Shown here: positions 31,469 to 40,681 of the stretch, one piece after another | Layout of the letters: each line of letters begins with the position of its first letter | Numbering within the stretch: position 1 is the first letter of the stretch | From: Maritalea mobilis | GTDB taxonomy: Bacteria > Pseudomonadota > Alphaproteobacteria > Rhizobiales > Devosiaceae | NCBI RefSeq assembly: GCF_004363175.1 | Contig: NZ_SNYR01000001.1 | Coordinates: 806,001-870,000, forward strand | Reading direction: 5' to 3' | Length of the DNA stretch: 64,000 nucleotides | Notes under the pieces: generated by a model | What the model saw: only the letters and a program-made list of their open reading frames with translations | Told to the model about the DNA's origin: nothing | Database searches by the model: none | Translations under genes and position numbers: made by a program

Positions 31469-31678
31469 TTCTGGCCCCATTGTGCTCCGTTGGGTATAAA
31501 ATTACTGCCAGAACGTTAAGCACTCCCTAACAATTGCATCATTTTTGTTAACTTTGATGCATTTTGCGTCAATGCGTGACCGGGTGAGCAAGAAATTGTT
31601 TAGCATAACAAAGCGTTAAAGCGCAGTTTTAAGCTCCACACGATCAAAACTTTTTTGAAATGAGAATTTCGCGGTGAA

Positions 31679-32992
31679 TCAGAAGCTGGATTTCAGCCAA
31701 TGACCAATATGTTTGAACCAGCCAAATTTACCGCCCTCACCCGCGCTCGCTTTTTGCTCAACAAATTCAAGCTCACAAACTTGCGGATAAATCAGCATGC
31801 CCACCACAGTGGAAAATGCAGGCCCTTTCGCCACCGTTGGCAATTTGGAAACACCCAATGGCCGACCCTGGCGCACATTGCGGGCCAAAACCCGGCGGGC
31901 AATCTCGGGCAAACCAGTCAACTCGCTGCCGCCGCCCGTTAACACAAATCGACGTCCACACACATCCATCATGCCCGTGGCCACCATGCGGTCACGCAAA
32001 ATCGTCAAAATGTCTTCCACTTGTGGACGCACGATGCGGGTTAATGTGGTGCGCGGAATTTGCGTTGGCGCTTCATCTTGGGTCGCCCCAACGGGTTGGA
32101 TCGGCACCAAATCGCGCTCATCAGTTTGGCCAGGCAATACAGAGGTGAATAATGTTTTCAACCGTTCTGCATCTTCAAAGCTCACTGAAAGCTGACGCGC
32201 AATCTCATGTGTGATGGACTGACCACCAACTGAAATTGAATCGGCGTAAACCAGATATCCGTCCTTAAACACGCTCAAAGTGGTCGTGGCACCGCCAAAA
32301 TCAACAATCGCAACACCAAGCTGCGCTTCATCGTCCACCAAACAAGCCAAACCGCTGGCATAAGGCGTCGCCATAAAAGCTTCCACTTGCAAATGGCAGC
32401 GGTTTAAAACCAACTCAATATTGCGCATGGAAAGCGTTTCGGCGCTCACCACCGCAACATCAACACCGAGCATATCGCCCACCATGCCGCGCGGGTCTTG
32501 GATGCCTTTATGACCATCCAGCGAATAGCCGATGGGCAGCGCGTGCAGCACAGACCGCTCGTCACGGATCGACCGTTCATTCACCGTTTGCAAAACCTTG
32601 GCCAAATCGCGCGGCTCAACTTCGTGCCCATCAAGTGACACAGTTGCGGCGAATGTTTCTGAACTCAATCGTCCCGCAGAAACATTGACGATGAGCGATT
32701 GAACCGTCACCCCGGCATTGCGCTCAGCCATGCCGACAACAGAACGTACAGCATGCTCCGCTGCGTCCAAATCTGTGATGATGCCTTTATTGACGCCCTG
32801 TGACGGACCGAAGGCGAAGCCCAATACTTCCGCCTGATGTGTACGGCCGCGCAGTGCTTTACCTTCAGGTTGTGGCGTTAAACGCGCAATAATGCAGCAA
32901 ATCTTGGTGGAGCCAATATCCAAAACGGTCACCAAGCTGGCCTTGCCCGGTTGAACCGGTTTCAGCCGTGCCGTCATTGCCTCTGAGATCAT
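31679..32992 (-). CDS. ftsA: Cell division protein FtsA
   Basis: A 437-residue actin-like protein that anchors FtsZ to the membrane. The phosphate-1 loop VLDIGSTKICCIIARL, the 1C region (HALPIGYSLDGHKGI) and the second phosphate motif VDFGGATTTLSVF are visible, as is the adenosine motif FVLTGGGSELTGLPEIA. The C-terminal amphipathic helix (FGWFKHIGHWLKSSF) is the membrane tether. It starts in the ftsQ stop (ATGA); an internal ATG at 32977 with AGAGGC is an alternative. ftsZ follows after 210 bases. Confidence 0.95.
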   Translation of the reverse strand: MISEAMTARLKPVQPGKASLVTVLDIGSTKICCIIARLTPQPEGKALRGRTHQAEVLGFAFGPSQGVNKGIITDLDAAEHAVRSVVGMAERNAGVTVQSLIVNVSAGRLSSETFAATVSLDGHEVEPRDLAKVLQTVNERSIRDERSVLHALPIGYSLDGHKGIQDPRGMVGDMLGVDVAVVSAETLSMRNIELVLNRCHLQVEAFMATPYASGLACLVDDEAQLGVAIVDFGGATTTLSVFKDGYLVYADSISVGGQSITHEIARQLSVSFEDAERLKTLFTSVLPGQTDERDLVPIQPVGATQDEAPTQIPRTTLTRIVRPQVEDILTILRDRMVATGMMDVCGRRFVLTGGGSELTGLPEIARRVLARNVRQGRPLGVSKLPTVAKGPAFSTVVGMLIYPQVCELEFVEQKASAGEGGKFGWFKHIGHWLKSSF

Positions 32993-33879
32993 TGCGCGTT
33001 GGCCTCATCCTGATCGGTTGCAGTGCGGTCAACGGGCCGCACGGCGATAAAATCTTTTAAACGAAAATCTAAAATCTCAATGTCACGCGCCAACAATTGC
33101 TTTTCTGCATCCAGCTTCACAATCTGGGCCAGCGCTTGGTCAACATCATGCTCAGGCAGCATGATGCGCAAGCCGGTGTCATAGATCAGATCCCAGCGAC
33201 GATCGCCAATGCGGCTGGCGGCCAGCAAATCCTGCTGCAAAAGCGCATAAGGCTGCAGCGCTGCAATCAAATTAGCAGCATCGTCAGCGGCACCATCGCC
33301 AATAAAGAGTGGCAGGCCATCAATTCCCCCCTGCTCAAGGCTGACCAATTTGTCGCCTTTCGCGTCGATTGCAAAGCTAACCCCATCAATGCGCCACACA
33401 GCGATAGGTGTTTTTTCCACCAACTCGATGTTCAGCGAATTTGGATAGATCTTGCGGATGGTGGCACTTTCGATGGACGGCAAAGCCTCAATGCGCTGGC
33501 GTGCTGCCTCCGCATCAAAATTCACCAGCGAAATATTGCCTTGCAGGCCAATTGCCTCAAACAAATCCGATTCTTTGGTTAGGCCATAGCCAGAAAGCGA
33601 GACTTCCGACACTGCCAACCCTGCTTGTGCAAACAAGCCAGAAGCGCGCTCAGTCAAAACGGTGACGCCATTGGCGATGTGGCTGCGGTTGATCATGCCA
33701 ACGCCCAGCAACAAAACAACAAGAATAAGAGCAACCAGCTGCACGCCCAAACGCTTATGCAGCACCCATGCCCGTTGCCCCCGCGCAACCAACTGATTGG
33801 TTTTGCGCAATGCAGGCAAATTATGCATCGGAGCGGGCAAAGCAAGGGTGCGCGCTTGAGGCTTTCTTATCTGTCGCAA
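32989..33879 (-). CDS. ftsQ: Cell division protein FtsQ
   Basis: A 296-residue bitopic division protein linking the divisome's cytoplasmic and periplasmic parts. A cytoplasmic basic head is followed by a membrane segment (LVALILVVLLLGVGM), the POTRA domain (SLSGYGLTKESDLFEAIGL, LPSIESATIRKIYPNSLNIELVEKTPIAVW) and the FtsQ beta domain. The start is TTG at 33879, with GGAGGA six bases before it. It overlaps ddl by 13 bases and ftsA by four. Confidence 0.92.
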   Translation of the reverse strand: MRQIRKPQARTLALPAPMHNLPALRKTNQLVARGQRAWVLHKRLGVQLVALILVVLLLGVGMINRSHIANGVTVLTERASGLFAQAGLAVSEVSLSGYGLTKESDLFEAIGLQGNISLVNFDAEAARQRIEALPSIESATIRKIYPNSLNIELVEKTPIAVWRIDGVSFAIDAKGDKLVSLEQGGIDGLPLFIGDGAADDAANLIAALQPYALLQQDLLAASRIGDRRWDLIYDTGLRIMLPEHDVDQALAQIVKLDAEKQLLARDIEILDFRLKDFIAVRPVDRTATDQDEANAQ

Positions 33880-34787
33880 GAGGCGTCCTCCAAAATCCAG
33901 CGGACCAGTTCTTCAAAATCATGCCCGGCATGGGCAGCCATTTCAGGCACAAGCGATGTTGGTGTCATGCCCGGCTGCGTGTTGATTTCAAGGCAAATCA
34001 AATCGCCTTCTTCGCCGCCATGCATGGATAAACGGAAGTCTGTGCGGGTTACCCCTTTGCACCCCAAACTCTCATGTGCCTTTAGGGCCAGTTTCTGCGC
34101 AGTTTGGTAAATATTCGGTGAAACCTCGGCCGGGAAAATATGCTTTGACCCACCCTGTGCATATTTTGCTTCGTAATTATAAAAATTGAGGTCAGTCACA
34201 ACTTCAGTAACCGCAAGCGCCACACCGCCCATCACCGCGCATGTCAGCTCGCGGCCAGCGATATAACGCTCCACCATCAATTCTTCACCGCTCTTCCAAT
34301 CGGTGCGCAAAATTTCTTGCGGTGGATGCTCGGTGCCCTGCTTAACGATAAACACGCCAACACTGGACCCATCCGCCACGGGCTTAATAACATACGGTGG
34401 TTCCATTTGGTGCTTGCGCGCCACCTCATCTCGCGAGGCCACAAAATGGTCTGTAACGGGAATGCCATTGGCTTTGAAAAACACTTTCGACAAATGCTTA
34501 TTCATGGCGATAGACGAGGCAGATACCCCTGAATGGGTGTAAGGAATGCCCATAATTTCGAGCAAACCCTGCACCGTTCCATCTTCACCAAAACGGCCAT
34601 GCAGCGCGTTAAAGGCCACATCAGGCTTCAATTCTTCCAACACATGGCCAAGATCGCGATCAACATCGACACGGGAGACTTGGTAACCACAGCGCTCAAG
34701 CGCGTCTGCACACGCCTTGCCGGAGGAAAGCGAAACTTCACGCTCGCTTGCCCAACCGCCCATCAACACAGCTACATGTTTGGTCAT
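33867..34787 (-). CDS. ddl: D-alanine--D-alanine ligase
   Basis: A 306-residue ATP-grasp enzyme that joins two D-alanines for the peptidoglycan stem peptide. VAVLMGGWASEREVSLSSG is the N-terminal signature; YVIKPVADGSSVGVFIV and EEGDLICLEINTQPGMTPTSLVPEMA carry the ATP- and metal-binding residues. It starts two bases after the murB stop with AGGTG upstream, and overlaps ftsQ by 13 bases. Confidence 0.96.
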   Translation of the reverse strand: MTKHVAVLMGGWASEREVSLSSGKACADALERCGYQVSRVDVDRDLGHVLEELKPDVAFNALHGRFGEDGTVQGLLEIMGIPYTHSGVSASSIAMNKHLSKVFFKANGIPVTDHFVASRDEVARKHQMEPPYVIKPVADGSSVGVFIVKQGTEHPPQEILRTDWKSGEELMVERYIAGRELTCAVMGGVALAVTEVVTDLNFYNYEAKYAQGGSKHIFPAEVSPNIYQTAQKLALKAHESLGCKGVTRTDFRLSMHGGEEGDLICLEINTQPGMTPTSLVPEMAAHAGHDFEELVRWILEDASCDR

Positions 34788-34789
34788 GC

Positions 34790-35767
34790 TTACACCTGCC
34801 CGGTGAACACATCACCATCTAGAAATTCTTTGACCTCATTGCCCGGCACAAAATGTCCCATACGGCGAATTTCCCAGCGCAATTCAATGCCAGAATTTTC
34901 CCGCACACGATTGCGCACCGTCTCACCCAATGTTTCGATGTCATGCGCGGTCGCTTCGCCCAAATTCAGCAAGAAATTGCAGTGCTTTTCAGACACTTGC
35001 GCATCACCAACCTTAAGGCCACGACAACCAGCTGCATCCACCAATTTCCAAGATGAATGCCCATCAGGATTTTTAAAGGTCGAACCGCCAGTGCGTGCCC
35101 GTGTAGGTTGAGAACCTTCACGCGTTTCCGTGATTTCCTTCATCCGCGCTTTAATGTCTTCTGGGTCGCCCGCAAAGCCTTGGTAAACAGCTTCGGTGAA
35201 CACCACACCGCGTGGGCCATTATTCTTGCGATATTTATAGGCCATATCCGCATTTGTCAGCGTCACAATCTCGCCGTCACGGTCAACGCCGCGTAGCTCA
35301 ACCATACGATCTTTGGTTTCCGTGCCATAGCAGCCTGCATTCATGTAAAGCGCACCCCCAATGCCACCCGGAATGCCGCGATAAAAGGTCAAGCCATCAA
35401 TGCCATTGTCCGCGGCAGCGGTTGCCACTTTCACATCGGGCAATGCCGCGCCGACGCGCAATTTATGGTCGCCCAATGCTTCAACCTTGCCGAACCCCTT
35501 GGCCGACAAGCGCAACACGACCCCATCAAGTCCACCATCGCGCACCAAAAGGTTAGAGCCCAAACCAATCACGGTCAGCTTGATGTCTTTCGGCAGATTT
35601 TTTAAAAACAGCTGCAAATCGGCTTCGTCCGCAGGCTGAAAATAAAGCTGCGCCGGGCCACCCACGCGAAACCAGGTAATCTCGCTCAAAGGCTGGTTGG
35701 GAATAAGTTTGCCACGAATGTCATTTGTCCATTCGCCAAGTTGGGGCAATAGATCTGGAAAGCTCAT
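34790..35767 (-). CDS. murB: UDP-N-acetylenolpyruvoylglucosamine reductase
   Basis: A 325-residue FAD enzyme that reduces enolpyruvyl-UDP-GlcNAc to UDP-MurNAc. It has the type II MurB layout: TWFRVGGPAQLYFQPADEADL, the FAD loop IGLGSNLLVRDGGLDGVVL, and YRGIPGGIGGALYMNAGCYG. The catalytic serine lies in GGSTFKNPDG and the C-terminal glutamate in SGIELRWEIRRMG. It starts two bases after murC and is followed two bases later by ddl. Confidence 0.96.
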   Translation of the reverse strand: MSFPDLLPQLGEWTNDIRGKLIPNQPLSEITWFRVGGPAQLYFQPADEADLQLFLKNLPKDIKLTVIGLGSNLLVRDGGLDGVVLRLSAKGFGKVEALGDHKLRVGAALPDVKVATAAADNGIDGLTFYRGIPGGIGGALYMNAGCYGTETKDRMVELRGVDRDGEIVTLTNADMAYKYRKNNGPRGVVFTEAVYQGFAGDPEDIKARMKEITETREGSQPTRARTGGSTFKNPDGHSSWKLVDAAGCRGLKVGDAQVSEKHCNFLLNLGEATAHDIETLGETVRNRVRENSGIELRWEIRRMGHFVPGNEVKEFLDGDVFTGQV

Positions 35768-35769
35768 AA

Positions 35770-37182
35770 TTACTTCTCACCAATATAAGTGTTGAGTTCA
35801 TCGGGCAGGTTTGCTGCCCATTGTGTGATGTTGCCTGCCCCCAGACACACCACATAATCATCTGGCTTCACGCGCTCAGAAAGCACTTTTGCCAAATGTT
35901 CGGGCCCTTCCAAAATGCGGGCATCGCGATGGCCTTTCGCCCGCATACGCTCAACAAGCGTTTCATTGGAAACCCCTTCTCGCGGCTGCTCACCCGCTGC
36001 AAACACTGGCGCGACAAGCACTGTGTTTGCATCGTTAAAACAACCCGCAAATTCTTCAAACAAATCATCTAACCGCGAATAGCGGTGCGGCTGCATCACC
36101 GCGATCACATCGCCCTTGGCGGCGCTGCGCGCAGCCGTCAACACGGACGAAATTTCCACCGGGTGGTGGGCATAATCATCAATGATCCGCACATCATTCA
36201 CCACGCCTGTGGTGGTGAACCGACGCTTCACGCCGGAAAAGCCCATCAGACCCTTGCGAATATCTTCGGGCGACACGCCCAACCGATTGGCCACTGCAAT
36301 GGCAGCCGTTGCATTCAACGCGTTGTAAATGCCCGGCATTGGCAGCTCCAGCCCATCAATCTGGGTTTCACCACCTTGAATGCGGTGACGGATCACCACA
36401 TCAAAAACATTGTGCCCATTTTCAACGCGCACATTTTTCAGCAACACGTCAGACTGTGGATTTTGCCCATAAGTGATCACACGCCGATCTGTAATCTCAC
36501 CCACCAGCGCCTGCACCACCGGGTGGTCCAAACACATCACGGCGAAACCATAAAACGGCACATTTTCCACAAAATGGATGAATGCCTTTTTCACTTCTTC
36601 AAACGAGCCATAATGGTCCAGATGTTCGGGGTCCACATTGGTCACCACCGCCACATCCGCGGGCAATTTCACAAAGGTGCCGTCACTCTCATCAGCCTCA
36701 ACCACCATCCATTCGCCATCGCCCAAACGCGCATTGGTGCCATAGGCATTGATGATCCCGCCATTGATCACTGTCGGGTCCATATTGCCCGCTTCCAAAA
36801 GCGTTGAAACAAGCGATGTTGTGGTTGTTTTGCCGTGGGTACCCCCAATGGCGATCGCGTTTTTAAACCGCATAATCTCGGCCAGCATTTCGGCGCGCCG
36901 CACAATCGGCAGCGCCCGCGCACGGGCTTCCATCAATTCGGGATTGTCCTTCTTGATCGCCGATGAGATCACCACAACAGCGGCATCTTTCAGGTTCTCG
37001 GCCCGCTGGCCAATCTCAACCTCAATGCCTTTTTCTTGCAAGCGCATCACGTTTGGATTTTGGTTCAAATCCGAACCGCGCACTTTATAGCCTTGGTTGT
37101 GCAACACTTCGGCAATGCCGCTCATCCCGATCCCGCCAATGCCCACAAAGTGCACTGGACCAATATTTTGTGGCATCTTCAT
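35770..37182 (-). CDS. murC: UDP-N-acetylmuramate--L-alanine ligase
   Basis: A 470-residue Mur ligase that adds L-alanine to UDP-MurNAc. The Rossmann start [18 protein letters not shown], the ATP loop [18 protein letters not shown], the [14 protein letters not shown] segment and [21 protein letters not shown] are diagnostic for MurC. ATG 37182 was chosen because GGGAGAG lies seven bases upstream; the TTG one codon earlier is less likely. It lies between murG and murB. Confidence 0.96.
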   Translation of the reverse strand: MKMPQNIGPVHFVGIGGIGMSGIAEVLHNQGYKVRGSDLNQNPNVMRLQEKGIEVEIGQRAENLKDAAVVVISSAIKKDNPELMEARARALPIVRRAEMLAEIMRFKNAIAIGGTHGKTTTTSLVSTLLEAGNMDPTVINGGIINAYGTNARLGDGEWMVVEADESDGTFVKLPADVAVVTNVDPEHLDHYGSFEEVKKAFIHFVENVPFYGFAVMCLDHPVVQALVGEITDRRVITYGQNPQSDVLLKNVRVENGHNVFDVVIRHRIQGGETQIDGLELPMPGIYNALNATAAIAVANRLGVSPEDIRKGLMGFSGVKRRFTTTGVVNDVRIIDDYAHHPVEISSVLTAARSAAKGDVIAVMQPHRYSRLDDLFEEFAGCFNDANTVLVAPVFAAGEQPREGVSNETLVERMRAKGHRDARILEGPEHLAKVLSERVKPDDYVVCLGAGNITQWAANLPDELNTYIGEK

Positions 37183-37194
37183 CAATGCTCTCCC

Positions 37195-38286
37195 TTATCC
37201 GGCTTTTGCCGTTTGTTCTGTGAGATCGGCCAAACGCTGAACCGCGTCAGGCATGCCGATTTTCTTGGCGTTTGATGCCATTTCTTGCAATCGCTCAGGA
37301 TAGGCCAAAAGCTCGGTGATCTTTGTGGCAAGTGAATGCGGTGAAAGTGCGGCTTGCTCCATCACCACCCCGCCGCCAGAAGCTTCCATGCGCTTGGCGT
37401 TATTGAGCTGGTCCTGATCGATGGAACCCGGCAATGGCACATAAATGCCCGGGCGGCCAATGGCGCCCATTTCTGAAACGGTCAACGCCCCAGCACGGCA
37501 AATCACCAAATGCGATTTTGAAAGCAAGCGCGGCAAATCTTTAAAGAACGGCGCCGCCTCAACGCTCACCCGACCCTGCGCATAAACTTCCGCCATGCGC
37601 TGCAAATCCTCTTCGCGACATTGCTGCACCAACTTTAGGCGGGAGCGCAATTCTTCTGGCAAGGCGGTGATGGCACCGGGCAGCATCTGTGAAAACACTT
37701 GCGCCCCTTGCGACCCGCCAAAAACAGTGATGCGCACATCATGATCTGCACCCAAAGGCGGAAACGGCTCATCCGCCACATTAAGCACCATGTCGCGAAC
37801 CGGATTGCCCGTCAGTACAATCTTGCTGGCATAAGGTTCCGCATATTTGGTGTCATCAAAGCCCAAAGCCAGCTTTTCAGCAAAGCGCACCAGCGCGCGG
37901 TTGGCGCGACCCAGCACTGAATTGGCTTCATGCAAAACGCCGGGAATGCCCAACATAGATGCAGCTAAAAACGGAGGGAAAGTGGGATAACCGCCAAAGC
38001 CAACGATGGCATCCGGGTCAATCCGCTTCAGTTCCTTATGCGCCTTGCGCACACCGCCCAAAATTTTAAGACCCGCTTTGAATGCTTTAACTGGATGGCG
38101 CAAATTTGGCGTGGCCGCCGGCACAATAATGGTTTCCACAGCAGGAAAATCGCCGCCATAGTTTTTGGCCCGCGCATCGGTCATCAAATAAACCGTGTGC
38201 CCGCGCCTTAAAAGTTCTTCAGCTAGGGCTTGAGCGGGAAACAAATGCCCGCCTGTGCCACCAGCCACCATCACAAATTTGCTCAT
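37195..38286 (-). CDS. murG: Lipid II glycosyltransferase MurG
   Basis: A 363-residue GT28 enzyme that transfers GlcNAc to lipid I on the cytoplasmic face of the membrane. Family loops are GGTGGHLFPAQALAEEL, VGFGGYPTFPPFLAA and VFGGSQGAQVFSQMLP; the donor-site segment is ICRAGALTVSEMGAIGRPGIYVPLP. It overlaps the ftsW stop by four bases and precedes murC by 12 bases. Confidence 0.96.
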   Translation of the reverse strand: MSKFVMVAGGTGGHLFPAQALAEELLRRGHTVYLMTDARAKNYGGDFPAVETIIVPAATPNLRHPVKAFKAGLKILGGVRKAHKELKRIDPDAIVGFGGYPTFPPFLAASMLGIPGVLHEANSVLGRANRALVRFAEKLALGFDDTKYAEPYASKIVLTGNPVRDMVLNVADEPFPPLGADHDVRITVFGGSQGAQVFSQMLPGAITALPEELRSRLKLVQQCREEDLQRMAEVYAQGRVSVEAAPFFKDLPRLLSKSHLVICRAGALTVSEMGAIGRPGIYVPLPGSIDQDQLNNAKRMEASGGGVVMEQAALSPHSLATKITELLAYPERLQEMASNAKKIGMPDAVQRLADLTEQTAKAG

Positions 38287-39455
38287 AATGCTTCTTGCCG
38301 AACCGTCAGCCGAGAGATCGGCAAACCTGACGGAATGGTCTCCTGTGGTTTTCTGCGGGTTAGGCCTATCAAAAGCCCCATACCAAAAGCAACGGCAATC
38401 ATCGATGTGCCACCATAAGATACGAAAGGCAATGTCATGCCTTTAGGTGGAATAAGGTTCAAATTCACCGCCAAATTAATCGCTGACTGCACACCAAACT
38501 GAATGGCCAACGCACTCACCGCCAACCGCGCAAACAAATTACTTTGTTGCTGCGCCAGCAAAAGCGAGCGCACCACGATAAAAGCAATCAAGCTCACCAA
38601 GACCAAGCAGAACAAAATGCCAAATTCACCCGCCGCGGCTGAAAACACAAAGTCAGCATGCGCATCCGGCAACGAACGATTGGCCACGCCCTCACCCGGG
38701 CCCAAGCCAAACCAGCCGCCTTCGAGCAACGACTGCAAAGCCTTCTCGACCTGATAGTTGTCGCCAGTTTCTGGATTGAAGAAGGCATCGAAACGCCGTG
38801 TCACGTGCGGGAAGAAAAAGTATGCCCCAGTGATCGCCGCCATGGCCAAGCCACCCAGCATAAAGATCAACCACCAGCTAATGCCGGAAATGAACAACAG
38901 GCCAGCCCACGTAAACACCACCAAAGCCGTTTGCCCAATATCGGGCTGCAACAGCAAAATGCCGACAATGATCACCAGCAACATAATGGTCATGGAATGA
39001 CCGGGCACATCTTGCAATCGCATTTTTTCTGAGATCAGCCACGCTGCGATCACCGCAAAGGCAGGTTTTACGAATTCAATTGGCTGAAACGAAAAGCCGC
39101 CAACAGCAATCCAGCGTTGCGAACCCTTGGCTTCATAGCCGACCAACAATGTGCCCGCCAACGCAACCAACCCAAACGCCAACACCAGCAAGGCAGCCTG
39201 TCGTGCCATGCGGGGCGTTAAAAAACTGCCCATCACCATCACAATGGTTGCGGGCAGCAAAAAGAAGATGTGTCGCACAATAAAGTGCCATTCGCTCAGC
39301 CCAAGCCGGGACGCCACTGCCGGGCTGGCAGCGAAGGACATGATCACCCCTGCCCCCATCAACGCAAAAAACGCAGCAAGTAGCGGACGATCAACCGTCC
39401 ACCACCACTCTGCCAAGGGGGTTTTACGCTCTCGTGAAAACTCGCGGGAAAACAT
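38283..39455 (-). CDS. ftsW: Peptidoglycan glycosyltransferase FtsW
   Basis: A 390-residue SEDS-family membrane protein with about ten membrane helices that polymerises lipid II at the septum with FtsI. Recognisable segments include GYEAKGSQRWIAVGGFSFQPIEFVKPAF (the conserved SEDS motif), LLQPDIGQTALVVFTW and LPFVSYGGTSMIA near the C-terminus. ATG 39455 is used; the ribosome binding site is poor. It begins 113 bases after mraY. In most relatives murD lies here; the gap is far too small for it. Confidence 0.95.
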   Translation of the reverse strand: MFSREFSRERKTPLAEWWWTVDRPLLAAFFALMGAGVIMSFAASPAVASRLGLSEWHFIVRHIFFLLPATIVMVMGSFLTPRMARQAALLVLAFGLVALAGTLLVGYEAKGSQRWIAVGGFSFQPIEFVKPAFAVIAAWLISEKMRLQDVPGHSMTIMLLVIIVGILLLQPDIGQTALVVFTWAGLLFISGISWWLIFMLGGLAMAAITGAYFFFPHVTRRFDAFFNPETGDNYQVEKALQSLLEGGWFGLGPGEGVANRSLPDAHADFVFSAAAGEFGILFCLVLVSLIAFIVVRSLLLAQQQSNLFARLAVSALAIQFGVQSAINLAVNLNLIPPKGMTLPFVSYGGTSMIAVAFGMGLLIGLTRRKPQETIPSGLPISRLTVRQEAL

Positions 39456-39515
39456 CAAATGCCATCACCAAATCAGTTCAAATTCTTTAGGTGAATAAAA
39501 TTACACCAAAAGTGG

Positions 39516-39547
39516 TTACCAACTCGCAACCATTTGCCGTTTGGTAA
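39516..39547. repeat. Inverted repeat in the mraY-ftsW gap
   Basis: TTACCAA (39516-39522) and TTGGTAA (39541-39547) are inverted repeats with an 18-base loop, in the 113-base gap between mraY and ftsW. The arms are AT-rich and there is no T-tail. It could be a binding site or weak attenuator, or it may mark where murD was lost. Confidence 0.3.
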
Positions 39548-39568
39548 AGAAAATGATGACGTTTTTGC

Positions 39569-40654
39569 TTAACGAAGCTTTAATGAGCTCAAGCCGATCA
39601 TCGCCAACACAAAGGCAATAATCCAAAAACGGATCACAATCTGGCTTTCGGTCCATCCCAAATGTTCAAAATGGTGATGGATCGGTGCCATCTTAAAGAT
39701 GCGTTTGCCCGTGGTTTTGAAGGAAATCACCTGCACAATCACAGACACGGTTTCCAAAACAAACAGACCACCAATAATCGCCAGCACAATCTCGTGCTTG
39801 GTGGCCACTGCAATGGCGCCCAACATACCGCCCAAAGCCAATGAGCCTGTGTCGCCCATAAAGATGGAGGCCGGCGGCGCGTTAAACCATAAGAAGCCCA
39901 AACCTGCCCCAATCAATGCCCCGCACAACACGGCCAATTCACCGGTGCCAGGCACAAAATTGATCAAAAGATAATTGGAGAAAATCTCGTTACCCACGAG
40001 ATAAGCGATAAGGCCGAAGGAACCAGCCGCAATCATCACCGGCACGATGGCCAAGCCATCCAATCCGTCGGTCAAGTTTACCGAATTGCCCGCAGCCACA
40101 ATCACAAATGCCCCAAAGATCACAAAGAACCAGCCAAGATCGAGCATAAAGTCTTTTATGAAGGGGAAAGCCAATGAGGTTGAGAAAGGAGACTCGCCCA
40201 ATTGCGCCACAAAGAAGCAGGCAATCCCGGAGATTGCGGCTTCAAGCGCAAGGCGCTGTCTGCCCCCAAAGCCATTATTGGTGGCCTTAGACACTTTCAA
40301 ATAATCATCATAAAAACCGATGGCACCGAAGCCAACGGTAACGCCTAGAACAATCCAAACATATGGGTTGGTCAAGTTGGCCCAGAGCAATGTAGATGCA
40401 GTGAGCGCCAGCAAAATCATCAAGCCGCCCATGGTTGGCGTGCCTTTTTTGGTGATCAAATGACTGGCTGGCCCATCTTCACGGATTGGCTGACCATGCC
40501 CTTGCCGCGTCCGCAACATATTGATCAATTGCGGGCCAAACAAAAACACAAAAAACATCGCTGTGATGGTGGCGCCGCCTGTGCGGAATGTCAGATAGCG
40601 AAACACATTAAGTGGCGCGAACACATCGCCAAACTGCTGCAAGAAATAAAACAT
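39569..40654 (-). CDS. mraY: Phospho-N-acetylmuramoyl-pentapeptide transferase
   Basis: A 361-residue membrane enzyme that makes lipid I by transferring phospho-MurNAc-pentapeptide to undecaprenyl phosphate. It opens [12 protein letters not shown]...[11 protein letters not shown] and carries [13 protein letters not shown], the aspartate motif [18 protein letters not shown] and the metal-binding segment [14 protein letters not shown]. Ten hydrophobic helices are visible. AAAGGG lies upstream of the ATG. It starts 27 bases after murF. Confidence 0.97.
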   Translation of the reverse strand: MFYFLQQFGDVFAPLNVFRYLTFRTGGATITAMFFVFLFGPQLINMLRTRQGHGQPIREDGPASHLITKKGTPTMGGLMILLALTASTLLWANLTNPYVWIVLGVTVGFGAIGFYDDYLKVSKATNNGFGGRQRLALEAAISGIACFFVAQLGESPFSTSLAFPFIKDFMLDLGWFFVIFGAFVIVAAGNSVNLTDGLDGLAIVPVMIAAGSFGLIAYLVGNEIFSNYLLINFVPGTGELAVLCGALIGAGLGFLWFNAPPASIFMGDTGSLALGGMLGAIAVATKHEIVLAIIGGLFVLETVSVIVQVISFKTTGKRIFKMAPIHHHFEHLGWTESQIVIRFWIIAFVLAMIGLSSLKLR

Positions 40655-40681
40655 GTTTCGGCTTTTACCCTTCTTTTGCGC

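Noticed and set aside
31481-31660. TTAA-N9-TTAA resembling a CtrA site upstream of ftsZ
   Set aside because: The CtrA consensus needs a seven-base spacer. The spacing here is nine, so I did not call it.
36085-36807. A 240-codon open frame on the plus strand opposite murC
   Set aside because: It is a shadow of murC codon bias, rich in His and Ile, and has no ribosome binding site or family match.
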